DNA from: Sclerodactyla briareus
Taxonomy: Eukaryota > Echinodermata > Holothuroidea > Dendrochirotida > Sclerodactylidae
NCBI GenBank assembly: GCA_026419785.1
Contig: JAODTK010005796.1
Location: 124,001-188,000 of the forward strand
DNA: 64,000 nucleotides
Direction of reading: 5' to 3'
Shown here one piece after another: positions 1 to 12,903 of this stretch. Both the position numbers and the translations under genes were made by a program. Under the pieces are notes generated by a model. It was not told the origin of the DNA, ran no database searches, and saw only the letters and a program-made list of their open reading frames with translations. Each line of letters starts with the position of its first letter. Positions within the stretch are counted from its first letter, which is position 1.

Positions 1-760
1 CGGTCATACCAGTTATGATACACTTGTCTGCTTTCACAGGCCGGTATCCAATAATCACAGTTTATAAAAAGTTTCAATTCCCAAATAATACGGGAGACCG
101 GCGAGTCGAATTCAGCGGGGCCAGTCAAGCCAGTACTTGCTGAGACTCACGCACAGTGTTAGCAATAGACTTCAGCTGTTCACGTTAACTACCAATCAGA
201 TTGGTGCTCTGTATATAAGTCGATTCAGTGATTGCGGAGCAAGGACAGGGTCCGGAGAGACAGTAATTGGATTGCAGCTCTGGCGGGATATCGCGTACCT
301 GACACTGTATGCATGTATGAATATATGAAACGCTAGCGTAGCAAAGTGCTCTGGTTAATACCTGGCTGGGCCGTACCACCACATCGCAAGCCGGTACGGA
401 TTCCGACTGCTGATAGTTAACGTTTTAACAATTTTTGTCTTGTGCTGTTGTTCAAGTGAACGTTTTGTTGAATAAAAAAGTCATAACGTTTCTACATATT
501 TTCATTCGTCATTTGATTTGGAACCAACAAAAAGATAATGTTCCAAACAGCTCCATTCATATTTAGATGGGGTTTCCCACCGGCGTCTCGCTACAACACT
601 AGAGGCCTAGGGCTTGCCGTTGGTCGTACCCCGCAGCCAGTTACATGATACAGCACATACAGAAGATTCGGATCGTATCGGTAGACATTTTTTGTAAAAA
701 ATCGGGAATCGGGATCGGCAAGAAAAACCCGACGGTTCCTCACTAACAGTTATTCTTCTG
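1..760 (+). promoter_or_regulatory. LTR-like non-coding segment with CCAAT, TATA and poly(A) signals
   Basis: No convincing protein is encoded here. A palindromic CCAAT/ATTGG pair lies at 191-205, a TATATAAG box at 212-219 and an AATAAA signal at 471-476. This spacing (TATA to poly(A) signal about 260 bp) resembles the U3-R-U5 layout of a retrotransposon LTR. I cannot see the left boundary, a TG...CA pair, a primer-binding site that I trust or any gag/pol coding sequence. It could equally be an ordinary promoter or chance. Treat it as a candidate only. Confidence 0.25.
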
Positions 761-764
761 TGAT

Positions 765-1280
765 TCGGTGGAGTTACAGCATGATATCATGCATTAACCA
801 CATTCATGCTGACAACAAACAATTGTACACTAGTTTCGACCCAAAGTCTGAAGCAGACATAAGGCTGCTAAGGATAGGTATAACTGTAATCCGTTCCAGT
901 ATGTTAGCGAACAAACTACGGCTGAATGACTCCAAGACTAGAGGTTTTTGCTATTACTCCTCCAAACATGCTTCCACTCATTGTACTGTTCTGAATCGAG
1001 TTGAAAGTGGGTGATTCTGTTATAACCCCATCTGCCACTATAAAGAATCTTGGTGTGACTTGTTATCGCCGCCTCACTATGGCGACTATGTTTAGTTCTT
1101 CTTTGCAGAGGGTTTAATTTTTCCATCTTCATCTGCCGTAGAATCCGCCGTTTAAGTTATCGGGCTACTGCCGCTCATGCTGTGAGATCCCTGATACTGG
1201 ATTATTGTAATTCACTCTGAAATGTCTCTATCTGTCTTCACTGCTGAATGAACCGCGCGGCACGCCTGATCTATCAGGTT
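765..1280 (+). mobile_element. LINE (non-LTR retrotransposon) reverse-transcriptase remnant, CR1/L2-group type
   Basis: The plus strand, read across several frameshifts, gives a reverse-transcriptase palm fragment. It shows HADNKQLYTSFDPKSEADI (the place of the Y-A-D-D catalytic box, here H-A-D-N), MLANKLRLNDSKT, a SVITPSATIKNLGVT block, a LDYCNSL-like block (read as LILDYCNSL) and NRAARLIYQ. The order matches the C-terminal half of reverse transcriptases of CR1/L2-group LINEs as I recall them. The second catalytic aspartate is replaced by asparagine and several frames are needed, so the copy is dead. It stops where the 79-bp tandem array begins, which suggests 3' truncation or insertion of the array. 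Confidence 0.8.
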
Positions 1281-1290
1281 GACAATGTAA

Positions 1291-1933
1291 TCATTGTAGG
1301 GTCACCAACAAAAATAGGCCTAACTGGCAGCTACAGGTAGGTATATATGCACTAACCCAGATAAGGTGAGTCATTGTAGGGTCATCAACAAAAATAGGCC
1401 TAACTGGCAGCTACAGTCAGGTATATGCACTGAACCCAGATAAGGTGAGTCATTGTAGGGTCATCAACAAAAATAGGCCTAACTGGCACTACAGTCAAGG
1501 TATATGCACTGAACCCAGATAAGGTGAGTCATTGTAGGGTCATCAACAAAAATAGGCCTAACTGGCAGCTACAGTCAGGTATATGCACTAACCCAGATAA
1601 GGTGAGTCATTGCAGGGTCATCAACAAAAATAGGCCTAACTGGCAGCTACAGGAAGGTATATGCACTGAACCTAGATTAAGGTGAGTCATTGCAGGGTCA
1701 TCAACAAAAATAGGCCTAACTGGCAGCTACATTCAGGTATATGCACTGAACCCAGATAAGGTGAGTCATTGTAGGGTCATCAACAAAAATAGGCCTAACT
1801 GGCAGTTACAGATGGGTATATGCACTAACCCAGATAAGGTGAGTCATTGTAGGGTCATCAACAAAAATAGGCCTAACTGGCAGCTACAGTCAGGTATATG
1901 CACTAACCCAGATAAGGTGAGTCATTGTGTGTT
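1291..1933 (+). repeat. Tandem array, 79-bp unit, about 8 copies
   Basis: A unit starting TCATTGTAGGGTCATCAAC, containing AATAGGCCTAACTGGCAGC and ending CCCAGATAAGGTGAG recurs at 1291, 1371, 1450, 1529, 1607, 1687, 1766 and 1844, with a partial start at 1922. The spacing is 78-81 bp and units differ by only a few bases or one-base indels, so this is a young minisatellite. Each unit ends in AAGGTGAGT, a good splice-donor consensus, so the array is a ladder of repeated donor-like sites. The small ORF at 1761-2000 is a by-product of the repeat and not a gene. Confidence 0.95.
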
Positions 1934-4900
1934 GACGGTCACTGAAGTTAGGGCAAGTCATTGTTTTTCATTTCAATTTGGACAGCGAAGCATGGTTTGA
2001 GGAGTGTGTCACTTTATTTGACATTTGACATACATGAGCTGCATGTAATGTTAAAATAATGTCCATATATGCCATTTCTTAATACATTACCTTCTGCCTT
2101 TCGATGGAGCATTCTTCGTTATGAGGAAGTCAAACCTGTCTCTGTGCTTAGGAGGGACAAAGATTCTGAAGAGGAAACAAAATAGGAATAATTGAGATGG
2201 TTCATACCATGACTATACATACCATGAGCATCACAACTAGAACAACTAGGTTTTCCATTAAAAAGTTTGTGAGATAACTATACCGATCAATTACTCTATC
2301 ATGCCATGGACCAAGGAAGTGTTTTTTTTTTTTATTGAACAATGCCAATCATTTCTCATATATTCATATCTAGTGGAGTGAATACTGGAAGAGCGGGTCC
2401 ATGCTACCCTGCGAGTGCCTTGTCTTGGATTGACACAGTGAAATCTACATTGAGAATTTTATATTACCCTATCACAACCGTTTATTGAAAAAGTATCAAA
2501 AAGAACCTAAATTCCTCACTTTTGGCACTGTACATTGCACCAGTTATAACACTGCATGATCCACCTCCCTATGTATTCTTAGATCAAGTCATATTTTTCC
2601 TTGAGATGGTGTGGTCATATTCACATTCAGAGTTTACGATAATGATTTTATGTTGTGCAAATCTTATTCACTCAATTGAACAAACAGCATGCACCATACC
2701 GTCTCGTTAGGGAATTTTTATTGGGCAGAGGTACATGCTCCCTCATTCAACAAGCCAGCCAGTTAGCTTGATCTTGTCTCCTACACATACACATGTGCAC
2801 CTGTCGAAACATTTCAAGGTGGTGATGGAAAATGGAGGCATACAGGGACGCTGTGTAAGGTTGGCACCAGCTTCTGATACACTACATTCTAAAATATGAA
2901 GATTAGATGACAGTAATACCTACAAATTTATTCAGTAATTTGTTCCAAAAAAGTGTTCTAGGTTGACATGAAAAATGTTTTGAGACTGCATTATAGCAGT
3001 CTTGAAAACACAAATCTGGAGTCACAACAATGGCTTCAGATAATGTTTATGCTTTGCTATGAATTAGAGGGCCAGTGCTAAATGTCATACTTCTGATGCA
3101 TTCAAGAGGCATTATCAATTTCATACGTGCCACATGTTCATTTCTGTGATTTTATTGTGTTACTGGTTAATTCAGTGTACCCAATGAGATCGAAACTAAA
3201 TCAAACACAACATTGAACAGGTAAATTTTGGAGGGTAAAGGTGCAAAAAATGACTGTTTATGTTAAACGATTATGCCACTTTCTACTAGAGCTTTCATTG
3301 TGAGATATATCTTCATTTTAGAGGGGCCTATTTATTATTTTCAACTAAATATTTGATATGGGGGAGCAATGTTCAGTAAAATTCCTATATTCCATGATAA
3401 ATGTTCGTTTTTCCTGACAATATGGAAGAATAAAATGGAAATCAACATGTCATTTTGGTGTCCCATAAATTGTTCACATATGAAATGCTTTAAAAACTCA
3501 GCAAGAAGATCTAATGTTTTTTATTCTTGCCTTTCCTGAAGACTTTGTGCTGATATAATTGATGGCAAATTGGAAGCATGCAGTTCAAATGTAAGGTGAT
3601 GAAAGATATTGCCAATATTGACACATTTTTTTGCCCCCCCCTCAAAAAAATAAAAATCAACTTCTACTTTCATAGGTAGGTTTGATGATGCTTCTCGAAA
3701 ATATAACGAGTTTGGTGAGGGCATAAAGAGGCTTTCCCAGGGCAGGGCTGTGACTGGTTACCACCTCTGCATCGATATCATCTAAGCACTAGTCAAGAAG
3801 AGATCTTACTTCTGCCCTCCAACCCCCGTCCCCCCCCCCCCATTCCGAATTACCCTTCCCACAGGAGAATCTCTAACCAACATGCACCTGCTGGGCACAA
3901 GTTGCCTCGGTGAAAATTGTCTGATGGGGTATGGTTAATGGTTAGAAAACAGAAGAGTGCTGAATCTCTGCATAATATAGTCAAAGAATGCACAGAACCA
4001 AAGTGGTTTGTGAATCTGTGGAACAACGAATACTCACCCCTTATCGACTCCGTACCCATTGCCGGCAACCCTCATCATCCTTCTACAATTTTGATAGGCA
4101 ATGTGTCTGCTTGTTGAGAATTTGGCTTTAAATAAACTCAAATTTTCACCAAAATCCCAACAATCGGAAAGGATACACTCCACAAGCTGCAGGCATGCCA
4201 GCGAAGAAGCTTGAGATGTTGGTATCGCTCATCTTGAGCAAAGTTTAATGCGAAAAGCCAAATTGCTCGACAAGCAGACACTGGTCTGGCAAAATGAGAA
4301 AGATGATGGGGTTGCCAGAATGTATGCTGGAAATTGCCAGATGCTCGATATATATATGGCATGATTGGGGTGCAGGGTCTTGAGGTAGTGATAGATTTGG
4401 TGAGTTCAGCAAAAAACTGTTTTGCTTGCGGACTTGAGATTGTTAGCATTCAATGTGTATATAGTAAAGAAGACTTGAATGAAATCATTCAGTCATTTCA
4501 AGGGTTTCGAGAGTATCATAGCAGGCAGGAAGAGTTTGGGTATATGAGCAGTTTGGATTAGCGAAGATGCATCCAGGTGGTGGGAACATCGTTTACTTTC
4601 AATAAAGATGTAACTGTTTTATTATTTTTATACACCATGTACCTTTTTTCACAGTCATCATACCTATATTTATTGACAATGTCTTTTCTTTCTACTTCCC
4701 CTGAATGACATCAAAACTGTGCAGGTACATGTATCAGAGAATAAAATAAATGCAAGGTCATCTGAAAGTAGGTGGTGGAGTGAAATCGCAGCAGATCAGC
4801 ACACAAAAGGCTTCCAATTGATTTTATCCATGCTGTTGATTGTTTTAGACAGCAACGTTGTATACATTACATGCAAATCACAGCTCATCCATTTACGTGT

Positions 4901-6640
4901 ATAAAATACTGAACCAGTAGGCCTGTTATAATCAAAGAACTGTACTGTAGGATGGAGGTGTTCATGTTATCATGTTAGCTAGACCTAGATCGCATGGTCG
5001 CATGGTCGCATGGTTAATTTGGGGAGAAACAACATTCTTGTCTTGCCAGTGATAAGTAAAAGTTGTAAAACTCTGATCAGTGAAAAATTACCTCCTGATC
5101 CCTATAAGTTAGTTGAGGGATGCTGGCAGTTTAGACTAGATGGTACCCTGGTCACCCATCCTGGCGGGGATGGAGAATATATATATACTAGCCCCTCACT
5201 TTTAGCGTGTTCCATTGACTTCATTCACATTCGTTACACATAATATCTGTTCAAAAAGACCCATCACCCCCCCCCCCCCCGCCCTCCACCCTTTCACATG
5301 GATGTGCTCCATTGGATGTAATCGCCCCATACATTCACCTGATGTTGTTAGGAGTCTGCTTCTCGTTGCGTTCCATTAACGCGGCGTTGCCCGCCGAAGT
5401 TGTCGCCGTGCCTGTCCATGGAATACTGCTTGAGCAGTGCGACCGGTATCCTATCTGGTCTGGCTGGTCAAGAATACCTTATCAAGCTTGTAACGGAGGG
5501 TTAGAATAAGGTGAAATGCATTCTCATATGGTATTAGCGCTACAATTCTACACTCACATTTCAAAAATACAAACCTCTGCATATTACCCCTATGCCTCAC
5601 AGTTGCCATTATTTGAAGCAATAACGGGTAATTTTTTTTGCAGGTGCTCAACCTCCCAAGTCCTACAACCCCAACAAAATTCGGCTCACTCCCTTTCTCA
5701 TACGCGACAAAATGATATTACAAAATTCCCAAATCCTCATTACCTCATGAACACAAACTAAGCAGGTAATGTGTTAACAAGGTTTTCTTCTAGAATTTGA
5801 CTCAGTCTGTGACCTTCAACTGGAGATTGAAAATCACTAGGAATTATATATTATTCATTCATTATAGATATACCATTGATCAGTGAATATTTGAGCAGTA
5901 GTCCATGGTCTGGAATGCCCAGCAATACCATAGGACAAACCAGAACTTTACAAATACAGTGTGGCAGGTAGTTCTGATTGAAAGGGTTTCTGGATGTGGA
6001 CTACCAGACATAGTTGCCTGAATTCGTTCACTGATATATATACTCTATATGACTGACTAGAGTATGAACCCCTACCACTTTGGCCTGATGCTATTAGGCC
6101 TAGTTTCTTTTGGCCAAGTATGGAATCACACCTCTCTTGCTTCGCATCAACAGCTATTTTGATTACAAGGTTTCTAGACTTCACCTTGTTGACCCTATAA
6201 GACCTTGGACCAGACCTCAAATTCTGTATTTCACAGAATGTTCCCATCTCTGGTTCTGTGGCATAACCCCGACACATGAGGGACTGTTTCGCAAAGGTCC
6301 CCACCTTCCCTGGCTAAAAAATCAATGTCAATCCATGGATAATAATAATCATGCCAAGCCAGGGGTGAACATCCATTGATAACTTTTACTGAAACCAATC
6401 CCTGCATGAGACCTATCACTCCCCCCCCCCCCACTTCGGTGATATTTTGGTTTTGGCTGTCGGCCGTCTCCGCCGCCCGCCGCGTCCGCTCCACTTTCTT
6501 GTTAGCGGCAATAACTCTCCACCACTTTGTCCGTTTGAAGCCGAACTTGCACACACATGTCGCCTGTAGTTACATCTCAGGATGATTCGAAGTGGGCGTC
6601 GCCACATTAACGGGATCCTCGTTTTGGCATAATTTCACTA
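1934..6640. other. Non-coding, AT-rich stretch; no recognised gene
   Basis: I recognise no exon here. Visible landmarks are C-runs near 3831-3841, 5267-5281 and 6420-6432, three 9-bp copies of CGCATGGT(C) at 4991-5014, and an AATAAA at 4601. The open frame at about 4307-4561 (plus) ends 40 bases before that AATAAA and encodes a composition compatible with a real C-terminus (SKEDLNEIIQSFQGF), but I know no family for it and its upstream limit is a stop without a clear splice acceptor. It is not called as a gene. Confidence 0.5.
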
Positions 6641-6799
6641 TTGGAAGATTTTTCCCATAGTGGCCAATAACTCTTAACACTTTAAATCTGATTGATCTGA
6701 AACTTGGGGTACCCTTGGTCCGCCTAGGTGAAATCTTCGGATGAGTTCGAAGTGGGGCACGCTGCAATGCGGGGGCCGCTAATTTGCTAATTTTCGCGA

Positions 6800-7220
6800 A
6801 TTGTTTCAAGTTATTCGGATTTGAACGAACTTTGGTGGTAGGGACTAATAGTTGAATTCCGAAAAATGTGGAGATCCTTTCAAGGTACATCAAAAGGTCA
6901 AATTTTGTTGAAATTCTATTCGATTTTCCAAACTTTGTCAGATTGAACGAACTTGGTGGGAACGAACTATAGTTGAATCCGAAAAATGTGGAAGTTATTT
7001 CAAGGTCATCGGAGGTCAAACTTGCAAAATTTATGCGATTTTCCAAACTTTGTCAGATTTGAACGAAACTTGTGGATGGGGCTCACACTTTTGTTCCTCA
7101 CAACGTTAGAAGCATTTCAATGTCCATCAATGTGTCAAATTCGCAATAATTCATGTGCCTATCAACACCCATGATTAACAACAAAACTTGGTGGATGAAG
7201 TTTGTCTTGGTTTCTGACCA
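6800..7220 (+). repeat. Degenerate tandem repeat, ~115-bp unit, with AGGTCA half-sites
   Basis: The block TTTGTCAGATTTGAACGAAA, followed by a GGTGG stretch, then CCGAAAAATGTGGA and CAAGGTCATC, recurs with about 115-bp spacing: starts near 6812, 6937 and 7053, with a more diverged unit reaching GAAACTTGGTGG-like sequence at about 7188. The same family appears in opposite orientation at about 54830-55270. One unit contains a perfect direct repeat of AGGTCA spaced by four bases (7003-7018). Confidence 0.75.
7003..7018 (+). promoter_or_regulatory. DR4 nuclear-receptor-type motif inside repeat
   Basis: AGGTCA TCGG AGGTCA: two perfect half-sites in direct repeat with 4-base spacing. In animals DR4 elements are classically bound by TR/RXR or LXR/RXR type heterodimers. 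Function here is inference; the site lies in a repeat with no gene identified next to it. Confidence 0.35.
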
Positions 7221-10200
7221 AATTGGTGGTCTTTATGGGAGTTAGATACTTCTTCCCAGATTACTCCAAAAGTGGGGATATACACGTGGGCGGGTTTACC
7301 GCCACACATGTCTAGTTATCTTTTGATCACAAAAGGTAATTTACACAACTTTTTTCGACTGATGATTTAGAATTGTTTCCGGGTCCAACTATACTACTGC
7401 ATTATGGACATCACGCCTTGGTAGTATGAAAGCAGTGAAGCTATATTACGCTGTATTCCTAACATACTGCCCTCAACTCCTGCAGGTTTGTCTTAGGATT
7501 CTGAATTATTAGTCTTTTATTCTCAAAGAAATCTAGATGAATTGCTTTCTCCATCCTTCTGAGCTATTTAAATACAACTTTTATTCTTCAGCATTTGTCA
7601 TAATTATTAGCTGCTCGTAAATGAAAACAACACACAAAAAGAGATCGAAATGGACATCAGTATTCTTCTTCAAAATAGAAAAAATATATGGGCGCTTACA
7701 CGCCTTATAGTACATCTCCGCTCTAGGGGATATATAATAACGGTTTTCAACTCTTCATCAACTATTAATCAATATATACCATTGAGAACAAAGATCTTCC
7801 TGGGGGTCTAACAGTTCCTAGAATAAAGTTTGGTTTCAATTCATTTTGTTGGTCTTTTCTCCCAAAATATGGGCAATATTTCAAATCTTACTAATGGCTT
7901 GAATTCAAATGAATAATTGTAGCTGAGTGCTTGATATTTATAGCTGAGTGCTCTGTTTTCTCATCACTGACACAATAAAAGTGCCTCAACGTGAAACTGG
8001 AAAACTGGTATTATACAAAAATCCCTCAGATTAAAAATCCCAACCTTCCAATAAACAGGCCGTACAGTCCTACATCACCGACATCATCGATCCGCCTGAA
8101 TCTCCAAATATTCAGGCACAATCGCTCAAGTTCATTTTTACATCACTGACAGGTCTGGATTCATGTCAGGAAGTCAACCATTTTCGTAACTCAGCCCTCT
8201 CAAACAACCCGAAAATTTCCAAGGGAGAGGGGACACCCCACCCCAGGACCATGCCCCCCCTCTTCCTCAAAAGGAGCAAATTCACATTACGTAAATGCAC
8301 ATCTGGTATAAAATCAGTAACGTTAACAAGGCAATCACTTTATACTGGAAATTGAATTATTTGCACTAGAAAGCTCCATTTGTGCGGTGACAGTGACTGT
8401 ACAATATAAATAATGGGAGCTGATGAGCTCCATTTAAACTGAATAAACAGAGGGGATGTTCATGTTTGCACAAAACAAATGCTGAAGATGGTTAGTGAGG
8501 TGGGTATTCATAATAGCTATAGCACTATACTGTACTGCGAGAATGGTTAAGTTAACAAACCCAGTGAAGTTTCACAAGTGATTTTACTGCATTATGATGG
8601 CTAATTAACCACACATATCTGCGTGCACAGCAGCATCAACCGTACCAGTAGTCAGCTGTTTGCCACTGATGCACAGCTAGTGCGCTGCCACTCTGGCCAC
8701 TCGCATTGATTTTGTATCAGACGCGTGAGACTCCATCAACTTTACACACACTTATTTTGATCGGATACAACAACTTATGATTGACATTCCGCTGGCAATG
8801 ATCACAGATCACATAATTCAGGTCATGCACAGCTTTGGGTTCCATGAAAAATTGAGGCATTCTTCGGCACAGTACGGCCGGCAGTTATTAGTAAAATAAC
8901 TCATATTTGTGCGTCACTGTTTAGGGTGCAAAATTGCAGCATCACTTTTTAGAGTCTATGAGTAAGGCCTAATAACTCCTCCGTGATACAGTAACTCAAA
9001 TATTAACTGAATACCTAAACCATGCTAAACACCTAAATTCCTGGAGGATGGGTTTTGATATGGAAGCCCCATGCTTCTTCCATCAAATTGTTATTTTGGG
9101 CTAATAGAATGAATATGCATACAACATGTAAATTATCGAATCCTATTAGAGGACCATGTTGAGGGTCATAAACACTATTGATCAGCACAAGTTGAAATAA
9201 GTACATTGCTTCTTGGATCAGGATCATCAGGAACCAGTGAGGACCCTCCTCCAGTTTCCATCCCCTCGGACCCCCCCCCCCACATTAATTTTTTTTACGA
9301 ACCTCCCTGAAGGTATACCCATGAGCCCAATCAACCATGAGATACTGTACTGCAAGAGGCTATTCTAGCGCCTAAATTGGCTCCCTTGCCACACCACGAC
9401 TCTCAATATACGTCTCCCCAGGCACCCTCATGTTGGCACATTGTCCTGTCATGTTGTAACCAAGGATGACGTGGTGAAGTGATTAAGTGATAGGTGGTTC
9501 CCCGGTCACCGCCATAGTCTACATGTACGACACAGACCCAGGAGTGCCATGACTAGATAGTAAGACAGGCAACCCATGATGCTATAAACATTCGAACCAA
9601 CTGTGTAGCCACTATTCAAAATTCAAATAGGGCCTACAAACCAATTAAACCAATTATGAAGAACCACTAGCTGGCATAGCATATTCACCACATATCGATA
9701 TAGTGACAGTTTCAGGCATTCACATTATGCATACTCGTCATGCTGAAAAATCATCCTGAATCATTTTAGTTCCACCCAAATCCTCCATTCATTTTACCAG
9801 TTTTCTACCAAACCCATACAAGCTTATTTAGTCCCCAGGTTAAAGACCAATAGTCAATGTGAATATTACTACTATGGTCTTTTCCTTTTGACATCATTGC
9901 AGCCAAACCCCCAGACTGAATTTCAGCCAATCTGAGTGTGCCCTGAGGTAATCTCAGCGGTTGCAAATTTTGACAGGTGACATCACAGGAGGGGGGAGGA
10001 ACGACATGATCCCCTGTTCAGTTTCAATGTGAAAACATACAGTTGAGATCCCTGAACAAGGTATAAATGGATCTAATTTTTCTTTTTTTACTTTCACAAG
10101 GTATATATCAAAGAATAATTCTTATATATTAAGAGTTAATCACCTAATTTTCTGCATTTCCTGTTATCAAGGCAATACTCTACACTCACTGGTAGATTCT

Positions 10201-11979
10201 CTGGTGGCCTTTGCATCGTTCCCCTGTGATACAAGGCCAACATGCTGAACCCCGACTTCGGTTGAAGGGGTGTTTGATGCATTCACGTTCTAACCTGAAG
10301 GAAATCGCAAGACCATTGGCCTCTTTTAAGCAGTACAGCATCTTCCACTCTTACAGACAAGCAACAGTTACACCTGTCCTCCTAACCCTTGGCCAGAACT
10401 CCCGGTACTGTCCATGAATTTAGTTCCCAACAGCACAGTGTGCCTCATTCCCCAATTCTCTGGCATCAGACCCATTGGTACCCCCAATGCCTTAGGAGGC
10501 CCATGTGTGATCTCCATTGCCACAGCTTCACTACGGGAAGCTGGAACCATAGCACCGTCATAATCATTTCATGGGGTTTCTCTGACCACACTACAGCCAT
10601 GGAAGAGCTAACAGCACCAGCCTGTTTTGAAGTTACAACTCCACACTTGTACTAAATTTGAGCCAGACGGTTGGTGAATCTGGGCATGGGCCTTGGGAGG
10701 GCATTGAAGCTTGGTGTGCTTTGTGGTTGGTGCACAAAGTTATGGGGAGTGAATCACACTTATCTTCACTACACACACACAGTCTCCTATGACTTGCATC
10801 CATAACTATATGAGCCGCAAAGGACAAAAGCAGGCAAAGTTATGGAAAGAAAGCAGTAAGAGCCAGTTGTAGTGGAACAAGGGTTCAAAATTTTATTTAA
10901 CACTAACCCAGAGGAATGCCCAACTCCAAATGCTCTGCAAACTAGCCACATCATAAAAAAAATGATTTAATAATCTGGGGTTTTATTGTTATTATCTACC
11001 TTTCTAGCCTGAAGGCTACTTTTGAAAATATTTGAAATATAATTAAAAGAAAAAAAAAGGCAAAAAAGCCACAAATATTATTTCTCCTGTATCTACTCTT
11101 TTAACTCTTGGCAGCTAAACTCAAGACCATTTCATTTTCAATTCATGAATTTTACACAACATTAATTCTCCCTATTGGCAAATAACTTATCGATCAATTT
11201 GCAGCCGAAAAAAATCATATCCCTACACCTCTGGCAGCGAGTTCAAGTTTTTGAATCAATCCCTGTCTGCTTCAAATTAATTTCCTGCCATGAGCGTATC
11301 ATCAACGTCCAGTGGCACATCAACTCTCTGAGGCCACATGAGTGCCCTCACCAACACAGACATTAGCGAGCAAACAGTAGTCCGTGAAATTAACCTTGCA
11401 GAGAAAAATCAATTTTCTGGCAAGCTGAGATGAAGACCAATTGTCTTGTCACAATGACAAGCCACAGGTGCATTTATTGTACCAATGAGAGCCATTGATT
11501 GGTTCAATCTACACTGGGAGCGTATGGGAACTGAATGAGTCAGCTGGGTGGAAACAACAATTAGTAATGACAGTTAGCGGTGTGTGCATCATTCAATGTG
11601 TACAAAATCCCTCGTGCATCATAGAAGCTTTGATATACTATTTAAAGAAACTTTGCTGCGCTAAAGTGAATCACTGGACATGCATTAGTACCTTGACAAT
11701 TAGGTCCATGACACTGTCAATAATCTCTTCGGCATAAGAAGTCTGGTTTTGGGGTGGGGCATGGACCGTATAAGAAATATATTAATCAGGGGCTTATTTT
11801 ATGAATTTGGAGCAGATTCACTGCAGTGTCATGAAACAGTGATGCCACGTGGTTTTGGTAGGAACCCAGAAACCAAAAGGCTTTAGTGATCCCTTGACTC
11901 TCATTTGACGAACCTACAGTAGACACAAGGACAAAGGGAGATTGCACCAGCTCCTTATGGCACGTAAATTCCCCATTAT
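7221..11979. other. Non-coding stretch; no recognised gene
   Basis: No exon or known repeat family recognised. A C-run sits at about 9270-9281. A region around 10390-10690 is open in several frames on both strands, but no frame shows a family motif or a convincing acceptor/donor pair. Confidence 0.45.
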
Positions 11980-12239
11980 CCCAACCAACCATAGGGTTCC
12001 TCTACCTTGATGAAAAGCTACACACTGACTTTCACAAAACCCAAAATTTGGCACAATATCAGCTACACAAATTTTCAATTTTGACCAAAATTCCACCCCG
12101 ATCCTACACCAAACCAATAGGGTTCCTGTCCTCCCCATAAGGCAGACCCACCACCAACTCTCAACCTGATCGGACCAGGCATTCTGGACTATTGTGATAA
12201 CAAGATTTTTCAGACTTTGACCTCTCCTTGAACCTCAGA

Positions 12240-12252
12240 TGACCTCTGACCT
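12240..12252 (-). promoter_or_regulatory. DR1 nuclear-receptor-type motif
   Basis: TGACCT C TGACCT, that is a perfect direct repeat of AGGTCA with one-base spacing on the minus strand. DR1 sites are classically bound by RXR, HNF4, COUP-TF and PPAR/RXR. The copy is inside the ~315-bp repeat. Binding and function are not shown by the sequence. Confidence 0.35.
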
Positions 12253-12544
12253 GACCCCAAAAACAATAGGGTTTCATGTAACTCTCAGGGGAACACACAA
12301 CCCAGTATGAACTTGCTCCACCCAAGTGGGTCAAGTCATTGTGTAAACGAGCTGAAATTTGCCAAAATCATCAATTTTTTCCCAATTTCCCGATTTTTCC
12401 CCAAATCCTGACCCCCGATTCACCCAAACACAATCTAGATTCCTTATTCCTCCTAATAAAGCTGCATCGTAATTTTCAACCTGATCAGACCAGGCGTTCT
12501 GATTCTTTATCGTGTTAACATGATTTTCAAACTTTGACCACTCT

Positions 12545-12561
12545 TGACCTCAGGATGACCT
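12545..12561 (-). promoter_or_regulatory. DR5 nuclear-receptor-type motif
   Basis: TGACCT CAGGA TGACCT, a perfect direct repeat with five-base spacing, the classical retinoic-acid-receptor (RAR/RXR) arrangement. It is in the second unit of the ~315-bp repeat. In the first unit the matching first half-site is altered to TGAACCT, so the DR5 is present in only one copy. Confidence 0.35.
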
Positions 12562-12745
12562 TCGACCTTACCCCAAACGATAGGGATCATGTACTTCATT
12601 ATGGGAAACCCATATACAAAGTATGAACTTGAGCCATCCAAGCGGGGTTGAGGTAATGTGTTACCCGGCTATGCGTCACACACATACACACTGTCATGAC
12701 TGCATAGATTCCTCTGACTTCGTCAAGGATCAAAAACCTGCCCAA

Positions 12746-12903
12746 CATGGGCGTCAAATGCGTCAATCCTGGGAGGACGGGGGGACCTGTCCTCCCCCCC
12801 CATTTGAGATGCTCCTATTGTTTTTTCAATCTTCACACAGGAAATGGTTTTTGATCTGCGAGGTCATGTCCCCCCCACTTCTGAAGATGGATTGACGCCT
12901 GTG
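12746..12903. mobile_element. hAT-like MITE, 158 bp, with 8-bp target duplication
   Basis: The left end reads CATGGGCGTCAA and the right end, reverse-complemented, reads CACAGGCGTCAA (10 of 12 identical). Flanks are CTGCCCAA (12738-12745) and CTGCCTAA (12904-12911), an 8-bp target duplication with one mismatch, the size expected for hAT transposons. Just inside each end are G/C runs with GGGGGACCTGTCC-type palindromes. It is far too short to encode a transposase. Confidence 0.65.

Larger units (their letters stand above)
11980..12640 (+). repeat. Two-to-three-copy tandem repeat, ~315-bp unit, rich in TGACCT
   Basis: Blocks recur in the same order: AATAGGGTTCCTGTC-like sequence (12114) and its relatives at about 11990, 12266 and 12578; CAACCTGATCGGACCAGGC (about 12163) versus CAACCTGATCAGACCAGGC (about 12479); and AACTTTGACC...TGACCT runs after each. 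The period is about 312-318 bp. The repeat carries a perfect DR1 (12240-12252) and a perfect DR5 (12545-12561) of TGACCT. Confidence 0.75.

Noticed and set aside
1291..1933. CRISPR-like regular repeats
   Set aside because: Units are contiguous with no unique spacers, and the genome is animal.
1761..2000. 79-codon frame with internally repeated peptide SHCRVINKNRPNWQLQ
   Set aside because: It is a read-through of the 79-bp minisatellite; other units are frame-broken by one-base indels.
10368..10655. Possible exon open on both strands
   Set aside because: No frame shows a known motif and no matched acceptor/donor pair was found.
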